Shown here: piece by piece, positions 8,734 through 15,991 of the stretch
How positions within the stretch are numbered: position 1 is the first letter of the stretch
How the letters are laid out: the number at the start of each line of letters is the position of its first letter
Source: Nostoc sp. C052
Lineage (GTDB): Bacteria; Cyanobacteriota; Cyanobacteriia; Cyanobacteriales; Nostocaceae
Reading direction: 5' to 3'
NCBI RefSeq assembly: GCF_013393905.1
Contig: NZ_CP040272.1
Span: 7,764,337 to 7,828,336 of the forward strand
DNA length: 64,000 bases
Position numbers and translations under genes: made by a program
Notes under the pieces: model-generated
What the model was told of the DNA's origin: nothing
Databases searched by the model: none
Seen by the model: the letters and a program-made list of their open reading frames with translations, nothing else

Positions 8734-8772
8734 TATAATATAAGCAATAGAGTTTTATCTATGATAAAACTC
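8734..8772 (+). promoter_or_regulatory. Candidate promoter and operator of the LysR gene
   Basis: TATAAT at 8734-8739 resembles a -10 box. Eleven bases downstream is a perfect inverted repeat with 10-base arms (GAGTTTTATC at 8750-8759 and its complement at 8763-8772) and loop TAT. The repeat would overlap the start of the transcript, a place where an autorepressing regulator could bind. No convincing -35 box was found. The start codon lies about 95 bases downstream. Confidence 0.35.
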
Positions 8773-8866
8773 GTAACTTTCTGTGAGCATCACTATATCA
8801 TTTGCCAGTGTTCAGCAATACTAGTTTTATATCTATTAATCGCTATATACTACAGGAGAATCACCC

Positions 8867-9808
8867 TTGAACCAAGCGACGCTGCACCAGTTAAAGGTGT
8901 TCGAGGCGGCGGCACGGCACAGTAGCTTTACTCGTGCTGCTGAGGAATTGTTTCTCACCCAACCTACCGTTTCTATGCAGATCAAGCAACTTACAAAAAC
9001 GGTAGGGCTGCCATTATTTGAGCAAGTGGGGAAGCGATTGTATCTGACGGAAGCCGGACGGGAGTTATTTGCCACTTGTCGGCAGATTTTTCATAATATA
9101 GCCCAGTATCAAATGAAGGTGGCAGATTTAAAAGGGCTAAAACAGGGACAATTGCGCTTGGCAGTGATTACAACAGCAAAATATTTTATCCCACGTTTGC
9201 TAGGGCCATTTTGCGAACTTTATCCAGGGATTGATATCTCGCTACAAGTAACAAATCACGAACAAATTTTAGAACGGATGAGTCAGAATTTGGATGACTT
9301 ATATATTATGAGTCAAATTCCAGACACTATAGATGTGACTTGTGAACCATTTTTAGAAAACCCTTTGATCGTATTTGCACCGACTAATCATCCGTTATCC
9401 AAAGAAAAAAATATTCCTATCCAACGCCTGTGTCACGAACCTTTTATTATGCGGGAACCTGGTTCAGGAACACGCCGCGCCGTCCAAAAGCTCTTTGAAG
9501 AAGAAGGGGTAGTAGTAAAAGTCAAGCTAGAATTGGGAAGTAACGAAGCAATTAAACAAGCGATCGCAGGTGGTTTAGGTATTTCTGTTTTATCTCGTCA
9601 TACCTTACTATCAGACACTTCAGAATTTAGCATTTTAGATGTACAACACTTCCCCATTCAGCGATATTGGTACATGGTTTACCCATCTGGCAAGCAACTC
9701 TCTATCGTAGCTCGTGCCTATTATGAGTATCTACTAGCTGCGGCAAAGAATTTTGTCGAGCAAAACGCTGATATTCCTTCTAGTACGCTCGAACCAATTC
9801 ATGGGTAA
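8867..9808 (+). CDS. cmpR: LysR-type regulator of carbon-assimilation genes, CmpR/CbbR class
   Basis: DNA-binding regulator of 313 residues. An N-terminal winged helix-turn-helix (about 5-65: LHQLKVFEAAARHSSFTRAA and LTQPTVSMQIKQLTK) precedes a two-lobed effector domain (about 95-300) of the CbbR type that senses Calvin-cycle and photorespiratory metabolites. The TTG at 8867 is chosen as start because AGGAG stands 8 bases before it (8854-8858) and it gives the family N-terminus MNQATLHQLKVF. The position directly behind the ccm operon matches the Anabaena gene recalled as cmpR, which activates the bicarbonate transporter. No cmpABCD genes are in the window. RbcR or NdhR/CcmR are alternatives, though RbcR proteins begin differently. 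Confidence 0.75.
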   Translation: MNQATLHQLKVFEAAARHSSFTRAAEELFLTQPTVSMQIKQLTKTVGLPLFEQVGKRLYLTEAGRELFATCRQIFHNIAQYQMKVADLKGLKQGQLRLAVITTAKYFIPRLLGPFCELYPGIDISLQVTNHEQILERMSQNLDDLYIMSQIPDTIDVTCEPFLENPLIVFAPTNHPLSKEKNIPIQRLCHEPFIMREPGSGTRRAVQKLFEEEGVVVKVKLELGSNEAIKQAIAGGLGISVLSRHTLLSDTSEFSILDVQHFPIQRYWYMVYPSGKQLSIVARAYYEYLLAAAKNFVEQNADIPSSTLEPIHG

Positions 9809-9816
9809 AATAATTT

Positions 9817-9845
9817 GTAATTCGTAATTATGAATTACGAATTAC
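9817..9845. repeat. AATTACG heptamer palindrome after the LysR gene
   Basis: A perfect inverted repeat (9817-9829 with 9833-9845, loop ATG), made of AATTACG units. It starts 9 bases after the stop codon. It may serve as a weak terminator; the same motif recurs at 47381-47401 and 61566-61590. Confidence 0.7.
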
Positions 9846-9929
9846 GAATTACCTAAAGGGGTTGACTCTTAGACCGAGAAACATTGACAATTAACCAGCA
9901 GAATCATTAAAAATGGGGGAAAACTAGTA

Positions 9930-11561
9930 GTGGTTAACCCGGAACTAGCGTCTTGGCGCAAAACAGTACAAAGCGAGATTGTAGCTGTTACTGTGTATAC
10001 TGATAGAGCATTGGTTACACGGCGGGGTGTTGTTAATTTAACAGGAATTGAACAAGAATTAGTAATTGCCCCAGTGCCAATGACTCTAGAAACCGAGTCT
10101 GTCAGGGTTAGCGGTACAGGTACGGTAGGGGTGCGCTTGCTGGGAGTTAGTAGCGATCGCATTTACACTACTGAACCGATAGCCGAGCGAGTAGCACATT
10201 TAACAAGGCAAATTCAGCAACTAGAAGCAGAAAAACGCCACCTACAAGCCCAAGTGGATGCTTTAGCATTGCAATCTAGTTTTATCGCTGGCTTACGTGA
10301 AAAAACAGAAGAACCCTTTGCACAGAGTTTGTCTCGGAAAAATCTCAGCCTCAGCGAAACTTTAGATTTTTTGAACTTTCTTGGAAGCCAGTATAGTGAA
10401 TATGCGATCGCATCTGGAGAGTGCAAAACCCAACAGCAGGAATTAGACAAACAACTGCAAGCACTCCACACCTCATTGCAAAAAATCCAAACACCCCATC
10501 CGAAAGAGAGTTTTAGCTTAGTTGTCGCAGTCGAAGTAGCGGGTGAAGGCGAATTTGAATTAGAGGTATCCTACATAGTAAATCGGGCTAGTTGGAATCC
10601 GCTTTATGACTTACGTTTTAGCACTACCAGCGATATTGTGCATCTGAGCTACCTTGCAGAAATCACCCAAAGCACTGGCGAAGATTGGATTGGTGCAAAT
10701 CTTACCCTTTCTACCGCTAAACCAGGATTAGGTACACTCCCACCGAAACTTGAACCCTGGTATATTGATGCACCACGTCCCCAAATGTTACGCCGACGAC
10801 AATTTGATGCCCAGCCACCACTGCTGCCTAGCATAGTAGAGCCGCCTACTGCTGCCGCCAGAGCAGATTGGCAAGAACAAGACGAAGCTGCCGAGGATAG
10901 TCTCATTCCAGCAGAAACCGTTATAGCAGAAGTATCCAAACAAGGGAGTGTAGTTACCTTTAAATTGAATAGTGGCGGCAACATTCCCAGTGATGGCGCA
11001 CCCCATAAAACTACGATTTTCAACGATGATTATCCTTGTAGCTTCGATTATGTCGCAATGCCACGCTTGGTAAGCTTCGCTTATCTACAAGCGAATGTGA
11101 AAAATAATCCCAACGGTGCGACTTTGTTAGCAGGTAAAGCGAATATTTTTCGCGACAACGTTTTTGTCGGCACTACTGGGTTAGACAATATTGCCCCAGG
11201 GCAAGAATTCAAACTGAATTTAGGAATTGATGAAGGTTTAAAAATAGAGCGCGACTTAGTTGAGCGTTTGGTAGATAAAAGATTAATTAGCAGCCAGCGC
11301 CGAACTACTTACAGTTATCGGTTAATAATTACTAACTTACTCGACAAAGAACTAAATCTGAAACTAACAGAACAATTGCCAGTTAGCCGCAACGAGCAAA
11401 TTAAAGTGCGTCTTAGTCGCAGTAACCCACAAATTCAACTTGGTGAAATGGGAATTTTAGAATGGCTATTAACTCTTCCTCCCCAAGAGCGGCGAGAAAT
11501 ATATTATCAGTTTAGTGTTGAACATTCGCCTGATTTAATGGTAGTTGGGTTAGATATTTAG
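9930..11561 (+). CDS. DUF4139/DUF4140 (mucoidy-inhibitor MuiA-like) protein
   Basis: Protein of 543 residues whose function is not established. The N-terminal about 25-120 (VTVYTDRALVTRRG...) matches the DUF4140 pattern and is followed by a coiled coil (RQIQQLEAEKRHLQAQVDAL). The rest fits DUF4139: YIVNRASWNPLYDLRF, then a Pro/Ala/Glu-rich stretch (about 280-330), then HKTTIFNDDYPCSFDYVAMP and the C-terminal RTTYSYRLIITNLLDKE. No signal peptide is seen. The only upstream start that keeps the frame is the GTG at 9930, preceded by a GGGGGA stretch. It does not form an obvious unit with its neighbours. The family name comes from a mucoid-colony phenotype; I do not infer a role. Confidence 0.75.
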   Translation: MVNPELASWRKTVQSEIVAVTVYTDRALVTRRGVVNLTGIEQELVIAPVPMTLETESVRVSGTGTVGVRLLGVSSDRIYTTEPIAERVAHLTRQIQQLEAEKRHLQAQVDALALQSSFIAGLREKTEEPFAQSLSRKNLSLSETLDFLNFLGSQYSEYAIASGECKTQQQELDKQLQALHTSLQKIQTPHPKESFSLVVAVEVAGEGEFELEVSYIVNRASWNPLYDLRFSTTSDIVHLSYLAEITQSTGEDWIGANLTLSTAKPGLGTLPPKLEPWYIDAPRPQMLRRRQFDAQPPLLPSIVEPPTAAARADWQEQDEAAEDSLIPAETVIAEVSKQGSVVTFKLNSGGNIPSDGAPHKTTIFNDDYPCSFDYVAMPRLVSFAYLQANVKNNPNGATLLAGKANIFRDNVFVGTTGLDNIAPGQEFKLNLGIDEGLKIERDLVERLVDKRLISSQRRTTYSYRLIITNLLDKELNLKLTEQLPVSRNEQIKVRLSRSNPQIQLGEMGILEWLLTLPPQERREIYYQFSVEHSPDLMVVGLDI

Positions 11562-11608
11562 GGAATCCTAAAAAGTTAATTCTCTGCTAAAAAACCATAA
11601 CTCTTGTG

Positions 11609-11735
11609 AGGTGGACTCCAATACTGCTCGCTTTGTGGATTTTTAACTCGGAATTGGGTTTTGGGAAAAGGTTAAAGGTTAAAGGTTTTTTCTTTCCCCT
11701 TTTCCCCAAAACCCGACAAGTATTGGGGTGGACTC
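11609..11735. mobile_element. Small MITE-like element, CAATAC family, with target duplication
   Basis: The 107-base element 11619-11725 begins CAATACTGCTCG and ends CGACAAGTATTG. It is flanked by AGGTGGACTC (11609-11618) and GGGTGGACTC (11726-11735), a 10-base direct repeat with one mismatch. The interior is a purine-rich then pyrimidine-rich imperfect inverted repeat. It has no coding capacity. Confidence 0.75.
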
Positions 11736-11744
11736 TTGCCATTG

Positions 11745-11905
11745 GTATCAATTTCAGCTAGAAGCCTCTTCAAATCTCGTTTTTAGCCTCCGGCTGGAAA
11801 TGCTGCTCCTGTTGGCTCTGCCGCCAGCAAAAATTGTAGAGCGCAAATATCCGATAAATTATTGTAGAGACGGCAATTCATCGCGTCTCTTGTCTTAACT
11901 AAGAC
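11745..11905. repeat. Dispersed repeat fragments before cls
   Basis: Two degraded copies of repeats found elsewhere in the window. One is the CCTCCGGCTGGAAATG...GGCTCTGCCGCC element at about 11775-11830 (fuller copy at 39895-39993). The other is a partial copy of the TTGTAGAGACGG...CGCGTCTCT repeat at 11862-11900. No gene is visible in 11562-11910 apart from these and the mobile element. Confidence 0.7.
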
Positions 11906-11910
11906 TCACG

Positions 11911-13353
11911 TTAAAGTAAAGGAGTCAGCAATCGCGAGACTCTCACAGCTAACTTAAACCAAAAAGGTTTTTTATCGTACTCATGAAGATCAACAGCAAC
12001 ACAGACGGCTAAATCATCCTCCAACATCTTTTTCACGCTTTGGACAAACTGAGGCTCGGTAACAAAAGCCATAACTTCAAAATTTAGAGAAAAAGAGCGA
12101 TTATCTAAATTCACAGTTCCTACTCCTGCAAGATTCTCATCAACTACTATAATTTTCTGGTGCATAAACCCATTTTTATAACGATACAATTTGATCCCGA
12201 TTGTTTCCATCTCAGTGTAGTAAGAGAAGGAACATAAATAAACTAATAAGTGATCGGGTCGATTTGGTAAGATGATTCGTACATCTACACCTCGCATTGC
12301 TGCCAGTTTTAAAGCCGACAATGTTGCCTCATCCGGCACAAAGTATGGACTAGCAATCCAGAGGTGAGTTTGAGCTTGATTAATTAGTTCGACGAAAAAA
12401 AGCTTACAAGCTGGCAAACGATCTGCGGGACCTGTAGGAAGTATAAATGCAGTTTGATTAATTTCCTGATTAACTTTTACCTGCCAATTAACTTCGATAA
12501 GTTTTCGAGTCGCCCAATACCAATCTCGCACAAAGGAATTTTGTAGGCTTTGCACAGTTGGGCCTTCAAGCATGATATGGGTGTCGCGCCAGGGACTCAA
12601 TCGAGGATTTTTTCCTAAATATTCGTCACCAATATTCAGTCCACCGACAAATGCTATTTCTCCATCCACGACCAAAATTTTCCGATGATTGCGAAAATTA
12701 AATTGGAACCAATTACCTTGACCTTTGGTGGTATTAAATGCACTGACTGCAATTCCATGCTGTTGTAGAGACTCGATATAAGGACGAGATAGTTTCTTTG
12801 AACCAATTTCATCGTAGAGAAAGTAGATGCTGATTCCTTGCTTGGCTTTAGCAATCAACGCTTCTTTAAACTCATTACCTGATTGGTCATCGTTAACAGT
12901 ATAAAATTGCAACAAAATATAATTTGTCGCCGCTGCAATCTTTTTTAGCATTGCTTCATAGGTTTGCTGACCATTAATCAGTAATTCGGCAGCATTCCCT
13001 GATGTGAAAGAAATATCTGTAAAAGTCTCCGCTAATGGTTGTAATTCAGCGAGATTATCTGGTGGCGCAACTTGAAATTTAATCAGTTCACTATAAGTAG
13101 GATGTAAAAGCTTGTAGTGTTGTGCATAGACTGAGCGCAGTGTTTCAGCATATCCATGAAATTTAGTTCTTCCTAAAATCCAATACAACGGAATTGCTAG
13201 CCAGGGAAAGGTAATTAGAGAAATACTCCAGGCAATTGCCCCTTGGGAAGAACGCACATTCATCACTGCATGGGCTGCATGTGTAACTCCCACAAGATGA
13301 ACAACAACTGTAGCTGTGCTAAAAATTGCGAGAACACTACTATCTACAAGCAT
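11911..13353 (-). CDS. cls: Cardiolipin synthase, phospholipase D superfamily
   Basis: Membrane phospholipid enzyme of 480 residues. Two N-terminal membrane helices (about 5-60, ending WLAIPLYWILGRTKFHGY) precede two phospholipase D motifs. Motif 1 is NHRKILVVDGEIAFVGG (about 220) and motif 2 is HQKIIVVDENLAGVGTVN (about 395), both with intact His, Lys and Asp. This is the bacterial ClsA layout, and length is normal. The enzyme makes cardiolipin from two phosphatidylglycerols, although cyanobacteria have little cardiolipin, so the true substrate in this organism is uncertain. It is a single gene between repeat-rich spacers. Confidence 0.88.
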   Translation of the reverse strand: MLVDSSVLAIFSTATVVVHLVGVTHAAHAVMNVRSSQGAIAWSISLITFPWLAIPLYWILGRTKFHGYAETLRSVYAQHYKLLHPTYSELIKFQVAPPDNLAELQPLAETFTDISFTSGNAAELLINGQQTYEAMLKKIAAATNYILLQFYTVNDDQSGNEFKEALIAKAKQGISIYFLYDEIGSKKLSRPYIESLQQHGIAVSAFNTTKGQGNWFQFNFRNHRKILVVDGEIAFVGGLNIGDEYLGKNPRLSPWRDTHIMLEGPTVQSLQNSFVRDWYWATRKLIEVNWQVKVNQEINQTAFILPTGPADRLPACKLFFVELINQAQTHLWIASPYFVPDEATLSALKLAAMRGVDVRIILPNRPDHLLVYLCSFSYYTEMETIGIKLYRYKNGFMHQKIIVVDENLAGVGTVNLDNRSFSLNFEVMAFVTEPQFVQSVKKMLEDDLAVCVAVDLHEYDKKPFWFKLAVRVSRLLTPLL

Positions 13354-13409
13354 CTTAATTTTTTTGAGTATTGCTAAGTAGGTGGATCTAAATAAATATA
13401 AGATAGTTC

Positions 13410-13546
13410 GTCATTGCGTTGGCGTAAGCCTTCCCGCAGGCTACGAAGTGTTCGCGGAGCGTCTGAGTTGCAATTGCAAAGACTGAGATTGCCACGCTTC
13501 ACTTCGTTCCGTATCCTGCGGGTTCTCCGAAAGAGTACGCAATGAC
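13410..13546. repeat. Dispersed repeat with GTCATTGCG ends
   Basis: A 137-base block bounded by GTCATTGCG (13410-13418) and its complement (13538-13546). Inside are GTAAGCCTTCCCGCAGG and CCTGCGGGTTCTCCG stretches that recur elsewhere (14461-14525, 31380). No target duplication is evident. It fills most of the cls to EEP-protein spacer. Confidence 0.7.
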
Positions 13547-13569
13547 ATTTTATATTTAATTGCGTCTAC

Positions 13570-14403
13570 TTACTTATAAGTAAATTCTGCCAGCAATGGT
13601 TTATGATCTGATGAACAAATTTCGTCTAGCACTTTCGCACTAGCTTTCTTCACACTGATATCTCGGTAAAAGATATGATCTAAAGGGGGTGAGAATAGGA
13701 AGCGTTTAATTTTATCCTGATGATGAGGTGCGAAAACTACAGGTGTTAACCCTAGTTTTGTTGTTACTTGATTGAGGATAACTGCTCTTTTTCGACTCCA
13801 AGTATTAAAATCTCCTGAAAATATTAGTGGGCCACGATGTATAGATAACGCTAGCTCTAATTCTTGAAGTTGTATTTTAAATTTATTTAAATCTACAAAA
13901 TTTATCAAATGGCTATTAATTGTCAAGAGAGTTGTGCTTTGTTCAGATAGCAGATACTCAGTAATTAAAGAAATTTTAGGAGTTCTCACAATCGGCTCAA
14001 GATGTTGAGTAGTGATAACTTTTTTGCTAATTGGACTGATTGTAGCTGCTGTGAAAATCCCCGAATAGGTTTGATGATGAATATCTACAAAGTTAGGTGC
14101 AAAGCTCCAATTCATTTTCAGCCATTTGCCCCATTCATCTGCTTCTAATTTGAGAGAAAATTCTTGTAAAAATATCAGGTTTGGTTGATAAGTATCAATA
14201 ATTTTTACAAAATCTTTTACCCAATTTTTATTATAGTTTTGTTTAGCAATATTCCAATTGAGAATTTTAATTGATTTACTATCAATTTCTGTTTGGAGGG
14301 AATTATTTTTATCAATTGTCAGTTCTTGCAAACGCAGAAATCTATAACCTGGAACAAATTTAGTTATGAGAGTATTGACGTGTTCTTGAATATTAGACAT
14401 CAC
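13570..14403 (-). CDS. Endonuclease/exonuclease/phosphatase-fold protein
   Basis: Metal-dependent hydrolase fold of 277 residues. The family signatures are all present: IKILNWNIAKQN (about 45), NLIFLQEFS with the catalytic Glu (about 97), ILIFSGDFNTWS (about 195-206) and the C-terminal SSDHKPLLAEF with catalytic His. The fold covers DNA repair nucleases, sphingomyelinases and inositol phosphatases; nothing here decides between them, and there is no signal peptide. The gene is AT-rich compared with neighbours and is flanked by inverted copies of a 28-base repeat (13412-13439 and 14498-14525), so it may have arrived or moved as a unit. Two adjacent ATG codons open the gene; either may be used. 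Confidence 0.75.
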   Translation of the reverse strand: MMSNIQEHVNTLITKFVPGYRFLRLQELTIDKNNSLQTEIDSKSIKILNWNIAKQNYNKNWVKDFVKIIDTYQPNLIFLQEFSLKLEADEWGKWLKMNWSFAPNFVDIHHQTYSGIFTAATISPISKKVITTQHLEPIVRTPKISLITEYLLSEQSTTLLTINSHLINFVDLNKFKIQLQELELALSIHRGPLIFSGDFNTWSRKRAVILNQVTTKLGLTPVVFAPHHQDKIKRFLFSPPLDHIFYRDISVKKASAKVLDEICSSDHKPLLAEFTYK

Positions 14404-14454
14404 TAATATTAAAATGGATTTCTTCTAGCTTAACGCTATTGAATAGTTGCTACC

Positions 14455-14525
14455 CTGGGGGTTCTCCGAATGAGTAAGTTCCAGTTCGTTGCATACACTG
14501 CGGGAAGGCTTACGCCAACGCAATG
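14455..14525. repeat. Inverted partial copy of the 13410 repeat
   Basis: The segment 14498-14525 is the exact reverse complement of 13412-13439 (28 bases). Adjacent GGTTCTCCGAA at 14460 matches another part of that block. Otherwise the 283-base spacer 14404-14686 shows no gene. Confidence 0.75.
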
Positions 14526-14686
14526 AAATATCGTAAGTGATTAGACGTATATGATAAGTAGTCAGACAAAAATATTTACAGTCATTGCGATGTTTCACGA
14601 CTTAATGGGAAAAGTCAGGTTATTCAGACGCGACTCAAAAATGCTCGCTACCACAGACTCGAAGAGAGCTGCGCTTTTGGGTATAT

Positions 14687-15991
14687 TTAAATTGCCAGAG
14701 TAATTATAAACTTCGTTCCTTTTCCATAAGTTGACAAGCAGTTGATTTGTCCATTGTGCTTATCAATAATAATTTGGTAGCTGATAGCTAATCCTAGCCC
14801 AGTTCCCTTGCCTACAGCTTTAGTTGTAAAAGATGGTTCAAAAATTCTAGCTTGCACTTCAGGAGGCATACCAAAAGCATTGTCTTCGATGCAAATTGTA
14901 ACAGTTTTTTGCTGATGCTCAACTGATGTAGCAATCGTGATGATGTGAGGGGCAGCAGCAACAATCTCTTGAACTGAGTGGTTTTGGTGGAGGTCATCAA
15001 ATGCATCAATAGCATTGGCGATAATATTCATGAATACCTGGTTCAGTTGTCCGGGATAGCAAGTGATTGGAGGTAACTCACCATATTGTTTGATAATCTC
15101 GATTTTAGAGCGCTTTCCTTGATCTTGTAATCGATGTTTTAAGAGCATTAAGGTACTATCAATACCTTCGTGAATCTGAAACTCGATCATAGATGAGATA
15201 TCAGATCGAGCAAAGGTTCTCAGAGAGAGGCTAATGTCTTTCAGACGACCAATCCCCTGGTGCATTGATCCCACAATTTTTGGTAAATCTTCAACCAGAT
15301 AGTCTAAGTCAATTTCTTCAACGAGTTCTTCAATTTCTGGGTCTGGATGTGGTAGCTTTTGCTGTTGGAGATTCACCAAACGCAGGAGATCCTTTACATA
15401 TTCTTCAATATGAGAGCAATTTCCACTAATAAAACTAATTGGGTTATTAATCTCATGACCTATGCCTGCAACAAGTTGTCCGAGAGTGGACATTTTTTCA
15501 CTCTGGATTAGTTGTAATTGGGTTTGTTGTAATTGTTGTAGAGATTGGCTTAATTCTACGGTGCGTTCTTGGACTCTTTGTTCTAGGGTACGGGTAAGGT
15601 GGGAGATGTTTAGATGTAACTTTAATCGAGCAATGACTTCTTCATGCTGAAAGGGTTTGGTAATATAGTCAACTGCACCAATTTCCAGTCCTTTAACTTT
15701 GTCTGTTGCATCAGCCAAAGCAGTCATAAAAATGACCGGAATATTCTGAGTGATGGAATTGGCTTTCAGTCTACGACAAGTTTCAAATCCATCAATACCT
15801 GGCATCATCACATCCAAGAGAATGAGATCGGGAATGGCGTATTCTGTTTGTTCAATGGCGGATTCTCCATCGGTTGCCATGAGTGTTTTCCAACCACATC
15901 TCTGAATCGCTTCTGATAGCACTTTGAGATTGTTGGGATTATCGTCTACCAAAAGTATATGCATTGGCTTCAAGAAAGATTCAAGCATCAT
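14687..15991 (-). CDS. Receiver-histidine kinase (REC-HisKA-like-HATPase)
   Basis: Cytoplasmic signalling protein of 434 residues. An N-terminal receiver domain (about 10-130) has the phospho-acceptor Asp60 in PDLILLDVMMPG and Lys in DYITKPF. A coiled coil (EQRVQERTVELSQSLQQLQ) leads to the phosphorylated His in VAGIGHEINNPISFISGN (about 180). An ATPase domain follows with N-box QVFMNIIANAIDAF and the G-box region GKGTGLGLAIS. Its start overlaps the stop of the upstream CHASE2 kinase by 4 bases (ATGA), so the two are translationally coupled and very probably one pathway: the CHASE2 protein can phosphorylate this receiver. No DNA-binding output domain is present, so the final effector is not visible. 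Confidence 0.9.
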   Translation of the reverse strand: MMLESFLKPMHILLVDDNPNNLKVLSEAIQRCGWKTLMATDGESAIEQTEYAIPDLILLDVMMPGIDGFETCRRLKANSITQNIPVIFMTALADATDKVKGLEIGAVDYITKPFQHEEVIARLKLHLNISHLTRTLEQRVQERTVELSQSLQQLQQTQLQLIQSEKMSTLGQLVAGIGHEINNPISFISGNCSHIEEYVKDLLRLVNLQQQKLPHPDPEIEELVEEIDLDYLVEDLPKIVGSMHQGIGRLKDISLSLRTFARSDISSMIEFQIHEGIDSTLMLLKHRLQDQGKRSKIEIIKQYGELPPITCYPGQLNQVFMNIIANAIDAFDDLHQNHSVQEIVAAAPHIITIATSVEHQQKTVTICIEDNAFGMPPEVQARIFEPSFTTKAVGKGTGLGLAISYQIIIDKHNGQINCLSTYGKGTKFIITLAI

